This document shows, piece by piece, positions 26,681 through 34,450 of a stretch of 64,000 nucleotides of DNA; the stretch's first letter is position 1, and every line of letters starts with the position of its first letter. Where the stretch lies: contig NZ_BQYI01000001.1 of the NCBI RefSeq assembly GCF_027923405.1, positions 3,450,501-3,514,500 on the forward strand. Reading direction: 5' to 3'. Below the pieces are notes generated by a model. That model made no database searches, was not told the DNA's origin, and saw only the letters and a program-made list of their open reading frames with translations. This DNA comes from Paenibacillus sp. YYML68 (GTDB taxonomy: Bacteria; Bacillota; Bacilli; Paenibacillales; NBRC-103111). A program made the position numbers and the translations under genes.

Positions 26681-26923
26681 ATGTTAACGCCAGAGGAACT
26701 GAAGTACAAGATTATTCGTTTAACATGGGAGGATGCAGCTTTCAAAGCAAAGCTCATCGCAAACCCGAAGGCCGCAGTAAAAGAAGCATTCGGTGTTGAC
26801 ATTCCTGCTAACGTAAACGTTCAGGTACTGTCCGAGTCGGACAACCAGTTCTACCTCGTACTTCCATCGGAGCCTTCCACGGTTCTGGTTGGCGGTAGCA
26901 ATGAACCTCGTGGTATGTGGTAA
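26681..26923 (+). CDS. NHLP-type peptide precursor with Gly-Gly site and C-terminal Trp
   Basis: The precursor has 80 residues. ATG 26681 follows CGAGGTGAT. Residues 1-62 match NHLP (nitrile-hydratase-like leader) precursors: LTPEELKYKIIRL, AKLIANPKAAVKEAFGVDIP, VNVQVL and FYLVLP. Residues 71-72 are Gly-Gly, the usual leader cleavage site, leaving SNEPRGMW as a candidate core. The core ends in Trp, the residue that ComQ-type enzymes prenylate. No lanthionine, radical-SAM or C39 transporter gene is nearby, so export and cleavage would need enzymes elsewhere. A bidirectional terminator follows. A TATACT (26631-26636) may give it an extra promoter. Confidence 0.85.
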   Translation: MLTPEELKYKIIRLTWEDAAFKAKLIANPKAAVKEAFGVDIPANVNVQVLSESDNQFYLVLPSEPSTVLVGGSNEPRGMW

Positions 26924-26957
26924 TTTCCAGCAGCACGTTTTACTATACAAGTCATAG

Positions 26958-26988
26958 AAGAAAGGGCATGCTGAGCATGCCCTTTCTT
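26958..26988. terminator. Bidirectional terminator between peptide and kinase genes
   Basis: A perfect 14-base stem AAGAAAGGGCATGC / GCATGCCCTTTCTT with loop TGA serves the convergent genes ending at 26923 and 26995. Confidence 0.92.
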
Positions 26989-26994
26989 CGTGCT

Positions 26995-28899
26995 TCATGA
27001 TGAATGCTCACTATACGTGGGGAACGTAAGAACAACCTCTGTCCCGTGTCCCTTCTCACTGAAAAATTCAATCTGACCTTGCATGACCTCAATAATTCGA
27101 AACGTTACCATCAAGCCAAGTCCGGTTCCCTTCGTCTTCGTCGAAAAGTATGGCTCGCCAAGCCGCGCTATGGCAGCCGCGTCCATCCCTTCTCCGTTAT
27201 CCTTAATGTGAATACGTACATGACCGTTCTCCTCACTAGCACTGATTTCAATACGTCCATTCTCCATGAAAGCCTCGATACTATTCTTGATCAAGTTAAT
27301 TAAGGCTTGCTTAAACTTGCTCGAATTGCCGCGTATATGAAGCTGCTGCGGAATAGTGACCTCGATCTCGCCTCCGTTCAATCGGGCCAGCGGGATAATA
27401 ATTCCTTCAATCTGCTTCAGCTCACGGTGAACATTCAGACTGACCATATTGTCTAGCTGCGGCTTCGCAAAGGTCAGGAAATCAGTAATAATGTCGGATG
27501 CCCGATCAAGCTCGGATATCGCGAGGTGCATATACTGCCGCTCCTGCTCACTTACTTTCTGAGACAGTAGTTGCAGGAAGCCCCTTGTCACCTGAAGCGG
27601 ATTGCGCACCTCATGAGCAATGGAAGCAGCCAGCTCACTGATCACCTCCAGCTTATCCGATCGCTGCAGCTGGTTGTTATACAGCTCCACTTCTCGGGAG
27701 TAATTGATGACCTGCTCATAATAATGAGCAAGCCGCCTGCCCATGACGACGATCAAGGAGATGACGAAGAAGCTTACCCCCCATTTCCACAGATAGAGCT
27801 CATAATCGGCATAGAAGACGTAGAAGCAGATCACATCAATGACGACCGAAACGGCCATCATGATAGACCCGATTGCAAAAATATGCGCCTCCTGATTCCC
27901 CTTAACGGCGTTGATGATCGTGGAGGTTGCTAATAAGATGAACTGCACAATAATCACATACCCGAGCAGTGTCACAGAGAAAAAGTAATAGACCTCGTAC
28001 GCGGCATAACCGTGTAAACACGTCATCATCAAAAATACGGCGCAATACAGAGAGTACAAGAGCTGGAAATTGCGAAATAATCGAATGGTGCCCCAGTAGC
28101 CGGGTCCGATAATTTTCTCAAAAAAATAAGTAATGGCTGGCAGCATGGAAAGCAACGTGCAGTCAAACAAAATGAAAAGCAGCTCGCCATGCTCCTGATA
28201 AATGGAATAGCTATAGGGCGAATACGTAATAAACATGATCCCTACGCTCAGCACGATGACCGTCAAAAGCATCCATTGAGACGTCGCCTGCGTTCTCCTC
28301 AAAAATACGGTGCAAATCAGCATCGTAAAGGCAATGAATACAAATGCGCTCCCAATGATGACACTTTCCAAATTGGCATCCAGCCGCTTCCTCAGCTCGT
28401 GGTCCTCGCCGTACCGAATCACTTCACTGAAGCCGAGCTGGCCCTTGCTCGATTGAAGGCGCACATAGACCGTCTTACCGAATGCTTCCTTGGACAGAGG
28501 CACGACGACGTTATTAATCAAGTATGGATATGAGCGAGTCGATACATAAATTTGCACACCGTTCATATATACACTCATGTTCTGGCCGTACACTCGGTTC
28601 ATCAGCAGAGATGGAGAGCTTGCTGCGAAGGACGGAACGACAAACCGGATCCACTTTACCGATGAATCGCTGGGCTGATCGGAGTTGAGCTTGTCAAGCG
28701 ACTCCGTCTGCCATTGTGCCTGCTCGGAAACAAATATCGAACTATGTGGTGAATCAGACTGCGCCCATACGTATTCCCATTCCGTCAAGCTTTCAACTCC
28801 GTCATCATCTGTATTGCTGCTAGCCTGGCTTAACAGGAAGCCGATCATTAAGAGTCCGAGCAGCACGTAAATGATCCAATACCCGCTTCGACTACGCAT
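26995..28899 (-). CDS. 7TM sensor histidine kinase (7TMR-DISM type)
   Basis: The protein has 634 residues. An N-terminal helix (IIYVLLGLLMIGFLL) is followed by an extracellular domain to about 180, seven membrane helices to about 385, then a HisKA domain (ELAASIAHEVRNPLQVTRGFLQLL, phospho-acceptor His429). The HATPase shows NLIKNSIEAF, DNGEGMD and GTGLGLMVTFRI. The HisKA sequence is of the sporulation-kinase kind, not the HisKA_3 of ComP. The outer domain resembles 7TMR-DISM modules that bind small ligands. No response regulator is adjacent, so it may feed the Spo0 phosphorelay. It converges on the NHLP peptide gene, 71 bases away. ATG 28899 follows AGGGGTG. Confidence 0.93.
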   Translation of the reverse strand: MRSRSGYWIIYVLLGLLMIGFLLSQASSNTDDDGVESLTEWEYVWAQSDSPHSSIFVSEQAQWQTESLDKLNSDQPSDSSVKWIRFVVPSFAASSPSLLMNRVYGQNMSVYMNGVQIYVSTRSYPYLINNVVVPLSKEAFGKTVYVRLQSSKGQLGFSEVIRYGEDHELRKRLDANLESVIIGSAFVFIAFTMLICTVFLRRTQATSQWMLLTVIVLSVGIMFITYSPYSYSIYQEHGELLFILFDCTLLSMLPAITYFFEKIIGPGYWGTIRLFRNFQLLYSLYCAVFLMMTCLHGYAAYEVYYFFSVTLLGYVIIVQFILLATSTIINAVKGNQEAHIFAIGSIMMAVSVVIDVICFYVFYADYELYLWKWGVSFFVISLIVVMGRRLAHYYEQVINYSREVELYNNQLQRSDKLEVISELAASIAHEVRNPLQVTRGFLQLLSQKVSEQERQYMHLAISELDRASDIITDFLTFAKPQLDNMVSLNVHRELKQIEGIIIPLARLNGGEIEVTIPQQLHIRGNSSKFKQALINLIKNSIEAFMENGRIEISASEENGHVRIHIKDNGEGMDAAAIARLGEPYFSTKTKGTGLGLMVTFRIIEVMQGQIEFFSEKGHGTEVVLTFPTYSEHSS

Positions 28900-29184
28900 G
28901 TTACACCCCTAAAAACGTTATATCGTCTTCTTTCGACAAAGATCCATCATTCACCTGCTAACTCGGACTATTATTTGCAAAAAAAGTAAACGTAAATAAA
29001 CAGTCAAACGTTCTTTAGCTGGAAAATGAAACCACACAGTCAATAGGCACTAGGACATCTGCAATCTCGATATGTTTTCGATTCTTTATGCCTATTTTCG
29101 ACAAGTACCCCCACGATTTAAGATAAGAGTACGAACACTCGTAAATTTACCCAATCATACGGGCACCAATTTACGATACTTCTC
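28900..29184. other. Upstream region of kinase and riboswitch transcripts
   Basis: This AT-rich stretch has no convincing coding frame. It should contain the divergent promoters of the kinase gene and of the c-di-GMP riboswitch mRNA, but I could not fix boxes with correct spacing. Confidence 0.35.
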
Positions 29185-29268
29185 GATAAAGGCAAACCTG
29201 GTGAAAGCCGGGGACGCAAAGCTACAGGGGCTACGGCGCTTCACGCGCTATGCCAGCCAGCTACCGAA
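29185..29268 (+). promoter_or_regulatory. Cyclic-di-GMP-I (GEMM) riboswitch
   Basis: The GEMM-I core is present in order: AAAGGCAAACC, the GNRA loop in GGTGAAAGCC, GGGGACGCAAAGC, then CTACGG and ATGCC, and AGCCAGCTACCG. These form the two helices and tetraloop-receptor contact of the class. It precedes a cell-wall hydrolase gene, a known target type. Confidence 0.93.
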
Positions 29269-29283
29269 GGAAGGGGAACCCGG

Positions 29284-29321
29284 GATATCCCTTCTTCGGC
29301 GGAGAGGGGATATCTTTTTTT
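29284..29321 (+). terminator. Terminator controlled by the c-di-GMP riboswitch
   Basis: GATATCCC / GGGATATC with a loop of about 15 bases is followed by seven T. It lies between the aptamer and the coding start, so c-di-GMP probably sets transcription read-through. Confidence 0.88.
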
Positions 29322-29389
29322 CATTCCTGTGCCACACCGACCAAGCATCAGCCAGCATGACCACCATGATTCTAGGAGGAAACATCTAT

Positions 29390-30337
29390 ATGAGACAAAC
29401 ATCCGCTGCACTCCTGCTCTCCTTGTTCCTGATGCTTACATTCATGCTGCCAGCAGCGCTCGCCGAAGAAGCGGTACCGACGAAGGCGAAGGCCATATCC
29501 GGGGTAAGCTTCCGCGACCAGCCGAGCACTTCCAGCAACATGATGCGCTACTTGAAATCCGGTGAGGTCGTCACCGTTCGAACGATGGTCAATCCGAACT
29601 GGTACCATATTACAGATGCCAATGGTGTGACAGGCTTCGTCACATCCAGTGAACGCTTTATCAGCATCATCAGTAATGCAAGAACGGTGTCCAGCGTTAA
29701 CTTCCGTACCGCTCCTACTACAGAAGCCTCCCGCATCCGCACATTGCAAACGGGAGAAGAAGTACTCGTGTTGGAGAAGATGAATGACAGCTGGTATAAA
29801 GCTCAAGATCAAAATGGTGTAGTCGGCTTCCTGAGCTCCAGCAGCAAATTTATTATCGTCAACACGTCCGTCACCCGAATCGTCCTTCCGCTGCAGGAGC
29901 GCATTGAATCGGTCATTAGTGAGATTAACAAATATGCCGGTACGCCCTACGAATTCGGCTCTGAGCGCTTCGATATTACGACGTTCGACTGCTCCGATCT
30001 GATGCAGCAATCGTTCTGGGATGCCACACGTGTCGTACTGCCTGGTGATTCCCGTGGTCAAGGCGACTACGTGAAGTCGATGAGCCCGACGACAACAGAC
30101 TGGAAGCAGCTCAAGCGCGGCGATCTGATGTTCTTCATGTCTTATGCAGGGGCAAGCGCAGCGGACTATGCGTCCATCCACAAACCGACCCAGACGATCA
30201 CACACGTAGCGATCTATCTTGGCGATGGCAACATTCTACATACATTCTCTCCAGAATCGGGCGGTGTACGCACAGATTCCATCGTTGGCCGTCATTGGGA
30301 ATACCGCTTCCTGTTCGGCGGCAGTGCGATGAAATAA
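29390..30337 (+). CDS. Secreted SH3-NlpC/P60 peptidoglycan endopeptidase
   Basis: The protein has 315 residues. The start is ATG 29390 behind TAGGAGGA. A Sec signal peptide ends near AALAEE. Two bacterial SH3 repeats follow (GVSFRDQPSTSSNMMRYLKSGE and VNFRTAPTTEASRIRTLQTGE), each binding cell-wall peptide. The C-terminal NlpC/P60 domain has the catalytic Cys in TTFDCSDLMQQSFW and His in THVAIYLGDGNILHTF. The family cleaves D-glutamyl-meso-diaminopimelate bonds. The residue after the catalytic Cys-Ser is Asp where Gly is usual. Control by c-di-GMP links wall remodelling to motility or biofilm state. Confidence 0.94.
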   Translation: MRQTSAALLLSLFLMLTFMLPAALAEEAVPTKAKAISGVSFRDQPSTSSNMMRYLKSGEVVTVRTMVNPNWYHITDANGVTGFVTSSERFISIISNARTVSSVNFRTAPTTEASRIRTLQTGEEVLVLEKMNDSWYKAQDQNGVVGFLSSSSKFIIVNTSVTRIVLPLQERIESVISEINKYAGTPYEFGSERFDITTFDCSDLMQQSFWDATRVVLPGDSRGQGDYVKSMSPTTTDWKQLKRGDLMFFMSYAGASAADYASIHKPTQTITHVAIYLGDGNILHTFSPESGGVRTDSIVGRHWEYRFLFGGSAMK

Positions 30338-30430
30338 TAACCGATTCAACGCATGCATGTGCAGCCGACTTATGAGCTACACTAACCTTGACATCTCAAG
30401 CCCAATACGGCCAAGCCAAGGAGTGAGGAC

Positions 30431-30631
30431 ATGAGTCGAGCGAAGTTCAAGGTTGCCGGCATGACCAACCAGGATTGCGTCCATTCTGTTCAAAGCGTAT
30501 TGCACAGCGTTGGTGCTGAATCGAACGTCAGCCTGATGAATCAGATGGTGACCGTCGAGTACGACGAGAGCGTGTTGTCCATGGAAGGGATTCGCAGCGC
30601 GCTAGAGGAGCACGGCTACCGCATCATGTAA
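30431..30631 (+). CDS. Heavy-metal-associated (HMA) domain protein with degenerate metal site
   Basis: The protein has 66 residues. ATG 30431 follows AAGGAGTGAGG. The βαββαβ pattern (FKVAGMTNQDCVHSVQSVL, VTVEYDESV, IRSALEEHGYRI) is that of CopZ-like chaperones. The usual GMTCxxC has become GMTNQDC, so only one Cys remains. Metal transfer is doubtful and it may have another role. No copper ATPase or CsoR gene is close. Confidence 0.85.
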   Translation: MSRAKFKVAGMTNQDCVHSVQSVLHSVGAESNVSLMNQMVTVEYDESVLSMEGIRSALEEHGYRIM

Positions 30632-30642
30632 GGTGTAAGAAA

Positions 30643-30692
30643 AAACGTAAGGCGCCGTTGCAGCTTAAGCTGCAGTCTGGCGCCTTACGTTT
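30643..30692. terminator. Bidirectional terminator
   Basis: A long stem AAACGTAAGGCGCC / GGCGCCTTACGTTT encloses a second hairpin TGCAGCTT-AAGCTGCA. It serves the convergent genes ending at 30631 and 30701. Confidence 0.92.
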
Positions 30693-30700
30693 ATATGTCG

Positions 30701-31522
30701 TTAATCCGCATAGCCTTGCTCGCGCAAGTAGTCGAGCGCGTCCTTCATATGCTCCGGCTGCACTTGCTCCAGCGTCACATCCATAAGCGGCTTGTTCGTG
30801 CGAAGCAGCTCCATGTAGAGAGCCAGGTTCAGCATACCTTGACCTAGCGGCACGTTGCGCTTAGTGCCGTCCGCATCGAACGCTATATCCTTCACATGCG
30901 CCATAATCATGCGGGAGCCGAACTGCTCGAACGCCCGTCTCATGATGTCGTCTTGATTCGCCGCGTTGTCCTTGTGCAGCAGATTACAAGGGTCGAGCAG
31001 TACCCCAATATTCGCTGTCGGGACATCAGCGAGAATGCGCTCCAGCGTATCGAGCGAGTCGACCGCATGGCCGAGCGCAGGCTCAAGGCCAATATGGACG
31101 CCCCATCTCTCCGCTTCTGCCGCCAGCTCCTGCATCGACCCCCGCAGGATGGCCCACACGTCGTCCGGATCGCGATCCGCGGACACGTGCCCGGTCTCGA
31201 AGGCGACGATGCTCGCTCCGAAGTCACGCGCGAAGCGAAGATGTTCCTTGAACCGATCGAGCGCCTGACGGCGAAGCGTCGGGTCCGCATTCGTCGTGTC
31301 GACGTAGCAGCCGAGCACGGCGATACGCACGCCCTCGCGGCGGAACGCTTCAGCGACGCGGATGCCGTAGCCTGGGCTTAGCGCGCCTGTCTTCGTCGAT
31401 ATGCCGTCGAACGCCTTCGCGAGCGCCAGCTGCACGAAGGTGAAGCCATGCGCCCTCACACGCCTAGGCAGCTCCTCGTAGGAGCATGTGCCGAGCAGAT
31501 GAGCCAGTATGCCGAATTGCAC
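30701..31522 (-). CDS. Sugar phosphate isomerase/epimerase-like TIM-barrel protein
   Basis: The protein has 273 residues. GTG 31522 follows GGAGGCG. Features of the xylose-isomerase-like/AP endonuclease 2 fold are present: FAFVQLALAKAF-like start, VAFETGH, GVHIGLEPALGHAVDS, IGVLLDPCNLLHKDN and MIMAHVKDIAFD. The Glu, Asp and His residues in these are metal ligands. It is the third gene of a unit with Gfo/Idh/MocA and uxaC, so it probably isomerises or epimerises a sugar from pectin breakdown. The exact substrate is not evident. Confidence 0.87.
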   Translation of the reverse strand: MQFGILAHLLGTCSYEELPRRVRAHGFTFVQLALAKAFDGISTKTGALSPGYGIRVAEAFRREGVRIAVLGCYVDTTNADPTLRRQALDRFKEHLRFARDFGASIVAFETGHVSADRDPDDVWAILRGSMQELAAEAERWGVHIGLEPALGHAVDSLDTLERILADVPTANIGVLLDPCNLLHKDNAANQDDIMRRAFEQFGSRMIMAHVKDIAFDADGTKRNVPLGQGMLNLALYMELLRTNKPLMDVTLEQVQPEHMKDALDYLREQGYAD

Positions 31523-31543
31523 GGTGAGCGCCTCCCTGATTGT

Positions 31544-32950
31544 TTACAGCTCGAAATATTGCTTGGCGTTATTGTAGCAGATGTTCTGCACCATTGTACC
31601 GAGCAGGTTCATATCATTAGGCGCTTCACCGTTCTCGACCCATTCGCCTAGCAGATTGCACAGAAGACGGCGGAAATATTCGTGACGCGTGTACGACAGG
31701 AAGCTACGCGAATCGGTCAGCATGCCGACAAAGCGGCTCAAGAGGCCGAGGTTCGCCAGCGCGTTCATTTGCCACAGCATGCCTTCCTTCGTGTCGTTGA
31801 ACCACCAGGCGGAGCCGAACTGAATTTTACCCGGAACACCGTTCGTCTGGAAGCTGCCGATAACTGTGCCGATTACATAGTTGTCCTTCGGATTAAGCGA
31901 GTACAGAATCGTCTTCGGCAATGAATTCTCCTGGTCGAGCGTATCGAGCAGCTTGACGAGCGGGTACGCAATGTCGCTGTCGTTGATCGAATCGTAGCCG
32001 GTATCCGGACCGAGCTTGTTGAACATACGTGTGTTGTTGTTACGCGACGCGTTAATATGGAGCTGCATCGCCCAGCCGCGCTGCGTATATTGACGGCCGA
32101 GGAACAGGAACGTATACGTCTTGTACTTGTTCTCCTCCTCGAACGTAACCGCTTCGCCGCTGAGCGCCTTCGCGAAGATCGCCTCACACTCCTGCTCCGT
32201 CGCCGGTGCGTAAGGAACGAAGTCGAGCGCGTGGTCAGACACCTTGCAGCCGACCTCGTGGAAGAACGTGACGCGTGCTTCGAGCGCTGCGAGCAGCTCG
32301 CCGTAGCTCTTGATCGGGCTGCCCGTTACTTCGCCGAGCTTCGCGATCCAAGGCAGGTAGGTCGCGCGATTAATCTCGAGTGCCTTGTCGGGACGGAACG
32401 ACGGCAGCACCTTCGTCTCGAAGCCTTCGAGCTTCTGAATGCCGATATGATATTCTAGCGAATCAACAGGATCATCAGTCGTGCAGATGATCTCCACATT
32501 CGAGCGCTTGATCAGCTCGCGGGCCGATACGCCGCCGTTCTGAAGCTGAGCGTTCACCTTCTCCCAGATCATCGGAGCGGTCGCCTCGCTCAGCAGATCG
32601 TACACGCCGAAGTAGCGGCGCAGCTCGAGGTGAGACCAATGGTACAACGGGTTGCCGATCGACTGCGGCATCGTACGTGCGAACGCGAGGAAGCGGTCGT
32701 AGTCCTCGACACCTTCACCGCCGGTCACTAGCGACTCGACTGCGCCATTCGAGCGCATCGCTCTCCACTTGTAGTGATCGCCATACAGCCAAGCCTCGGT
32801 CAAGTTGCTGAACGTCTTGTCCTCATAAATTTCCTTCGGACTCAGGTGACAGTGGTAATCGATAATCGGCATGCTCTTCGCATAGCTGTGATACAGCTTC
32901 ACCGCCGTATCGTTATTCAGCAAGAAATTGTCGTCCAAAAACGGTTTCAT
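31544..32950 (-). CDS. uxaC: Glucuronate/galacturonate isomerase
   Basis: The protein has 468 residues, the normal UxaC length. It begins MKPFLDDNFLLNNDTAVKLYH and carries PIIDYHCHLSPKEIYEDK, whose HCH supplies metal ligands. EIICTTDDPVDSLEYH, MQLHINASRNNN and SRFVGMLTDSRSFLSYTRHEYFRR are typical. It converts D-galacturonate to D-tagaturonate, or D-glucuronate to D-fructuronate, in the cytosol. Here it should take galacturonate from the GH28/GH105 products and pass it to UxaE at 47.5 kb. ATG 32950 follows GAAGGAG. It sits between the Gfo gene and the TIM-barrel gene in one operon. Confidence 0.97.
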   Translation of the reverse strand: MKPFLDDNFLLNNDTAVKLYHSYAKSMPIIDYHCHLSPKEIYEDKTFSNLTEAWLYGDHYKWRAMRSNGAVESLVTGGEGVEDYDRFLAFARTMPQSIGNPLYHWSHLELRRYFGVYDLLSEATAPMIWEKVNAQLQNGGVSARELIKRSNVEIICTTDDPVDSLEYHIGIQKLEGFETKVLPSFRPDKALEINRATYLPWIAKLGEVTGSPIKSYGELLAALEARVTFFHEVGCKVSDHALDFVPYAPATEQECEAIFAKALSGEAVTFEEENKYKTYTFLFLGRQYTQRGWAMQLHINASRNNNTRMFNKLGPDTGYDSINDSDIAYPLVKLLDTLDQENSLPKTILYSLNPKDNYVIGTVIGSFQTNGVPGKIQFGSAWWFNDTKEGMLWQMNALANLGLLSRFVGMLTDSRSFLSYTRHEYFRRLLCNLLGEWVENGEAPNDMNLLGTMVQNICYNNAKQYFEL

Positions 32951-32967
32951 CCTAAGCTTCGACTCCT

Positions 32968-34287
32968 TCAGATATATTGTTCACGTGAACATTTTTGAGT
33001 AAAACGTACCAAATCATCAATGCGTACAGCCTGACCTGTGCGAATGGACTTGTTCGCGGCAATGCCTGTCAAGATGGAGCGGGCTCCGTCCACATGGTTC
33101 GCAGCGCGGTTGAAGCGGTCCTCAGTCGGCACGCCGAATATATCGTTCAGCAAGATCGGATCGCCGCCGCCGTGTCCGCCCTCGCCCTCTACGACATCCA
33201 CCTCATACGGTGCGTCGAACATCGGGAACACCTTGATCGACTTGTTCTGCAGAGCGCCCTCCAGCGCTTTATCACCGCCGGAATTGACATACGACTTCTC
33301 CACGATCGTCATCTCGATGCGTCCCTTGCTGCCGTTGAACGCAATGCGGTAGCCTTCCCACGGCAAGTAAGCGTTCAACGAGTACGTGAGGATCGCCTTA
33401 TTCTTGTACTGAACGAGCACACCCATCGTATCCTCGATGTTGATGCCGTCTCCGAACACGCTCTGATCGCGGCGGTAGCCGTCCTCGTGCTCAGCATCCA
33501 GATACATCGCCTTCAGATGCTCATTCTCGTCCAGATGAAGGGCGAACGGGTCGTCCTTCGCATTGGCATTGCCGGTCGCTCGGTCATAGAAGCGTGTAAC
33601 ACCTCGCTCTTCGGCATTCTCTCTACCATAATACAATAAATCTCCGAAAGCGAAAACTGTTTCTGGCTCCGAGCCGATCCAGAAGTTCACAAGATCGAAG
33701 TGATGCGTCGATTTGTGTACGAGCAGACCACCGCTATTGCGCTTGTCACGGTGCCATCTGCGGAAGTAGTCCGCGCCGTGCTGCGTATTCAGCAGCCATT
33801 CGAAGTGAACCGAATGGACTCGACCGATGACGCCGTCCTCGATGAGCTCACGCGCCTTCGTATGATGAGGAGCGTATCGATAGTTGAACGTCACCCGCAC
33901 ATTGCGGCCCGTGCGCTCGACAGCATCCAATATTGCTTGACACTTGTCCTCGTCCACCGTCATCGGCTTCTCGGTAATGACATCGCAGCCGAGCTCCATC
34001 GCCCGAATGATGTACGTGTGATGTGTCCGATCGACACTCGTCACGATGACGGCGTCCGGCTTCTCCAGCTCGATCATCCGATCGAACTCTTCTGTTCTAT
34101 AGGTGCGCACCGCCGGGTACTCGTATTTCTCCACGAGCAGCTTGTTGGCATAGTGCATTCGGGTTTCATTGATATCGCAGAAGGCGAGCAGCTCCGACGT
34201 TTCTCTATAGCTTGTGCATATTGCGGAATAGAAGAACTCCGCCCGACCTCCGGCACCAACGAGTACATACTTTTTCTTTGGAGACAT
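32968..34287 (-). CDS. Gfo/Idh/MocA-family oxidoreductase
   Basis: The protein has 439 residues. The N-terminal Rossmann fold has VLVGAGGRAEFFYSAI, and VDRTHHTYIIRAMELGCDVITEKPM with the family Glu-Lys-Pro. The second domain has a long insert. It probably oxidises or reduces a sugar acid or deoxy sugar with NAD(P). It is first in the unit with uxaC and a TIM-barrel isomerase and is transcribed divergently from an AraC regulator. In related pectin loci such genes (YteT-like) accompany rhamnogalacturonan use. ATG 34287 follows AAGGATG. Confidence 0.9.
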   Translation of the reverse strand: MSPKKKYVLVGAGGRAEFFYSAICTSYRETSELLAFCDINETRMHYANKLLVEKYEYPAVRTYRTEEFDRMIELEKPDAVIVTSVDRTHHTYIIRAMELGCDVITEKPMTVDEDKCQAILDAVERTGRNVRVTFNYRYAPHHTKARELIEDGVIGRVHSVHFEWLLNTQHGADYFRRWHRDKRNSGGLLVHKSTHHFDLVNFWIGSEPETVFAFGDLLYYGRENAEERGVTRFYDRATGNANAKDDPFALHLDENEHLKAMYLDAEHEDGYRRDQSVFGDGINIEDTMGVLVQYKNKAILTYSLNAYLPWEGYRIAFNGSKGRIEMTIVEKSYVNSGGDKALEGALQNKSIKVFPMFDAPYEVDVVEGEGGHGGGDPILLNDIFGVPTEDRFNRAANHVDGARSILTGIAANKSIRTGQAVRIDDLVRFTQKCSREQYI

Positions 34288-34450
34288 CCGTCATCATCCT
34301 TTACATGTAGGTTGCGTTTCCACAACATTAGCTTACCGCAAAATATAATAAATCTCTTTTCATATTCTGCTTATTATGGCCAATATCACGCATATTTTGC
34401 TATAATGATTCAAGAGAATAGCCTGTGATGACAAAGGAGACCATGAGTCA
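34288..34450. promoter_or_regulatory. Divergent promoter region, Gfo operon and araC
   Basis: An AT-rich 163-base region. TATAAT at 34401-34406, preceded by TTTTGC, is a likely -10 for the AraC gene. Its -35 is poor, which suits activation. No catabolite-response element was recognised. Confidence 0.5.

Noticed and set aside
26995-28899. Kinase as a true ComP ortholog
   Set aside because: ComP kinases use the HisKA_3 type domain and sit with comA in the same direction. This one has an ordinary HisKA (HEVRNP) and lies convergent to the peptide gene.
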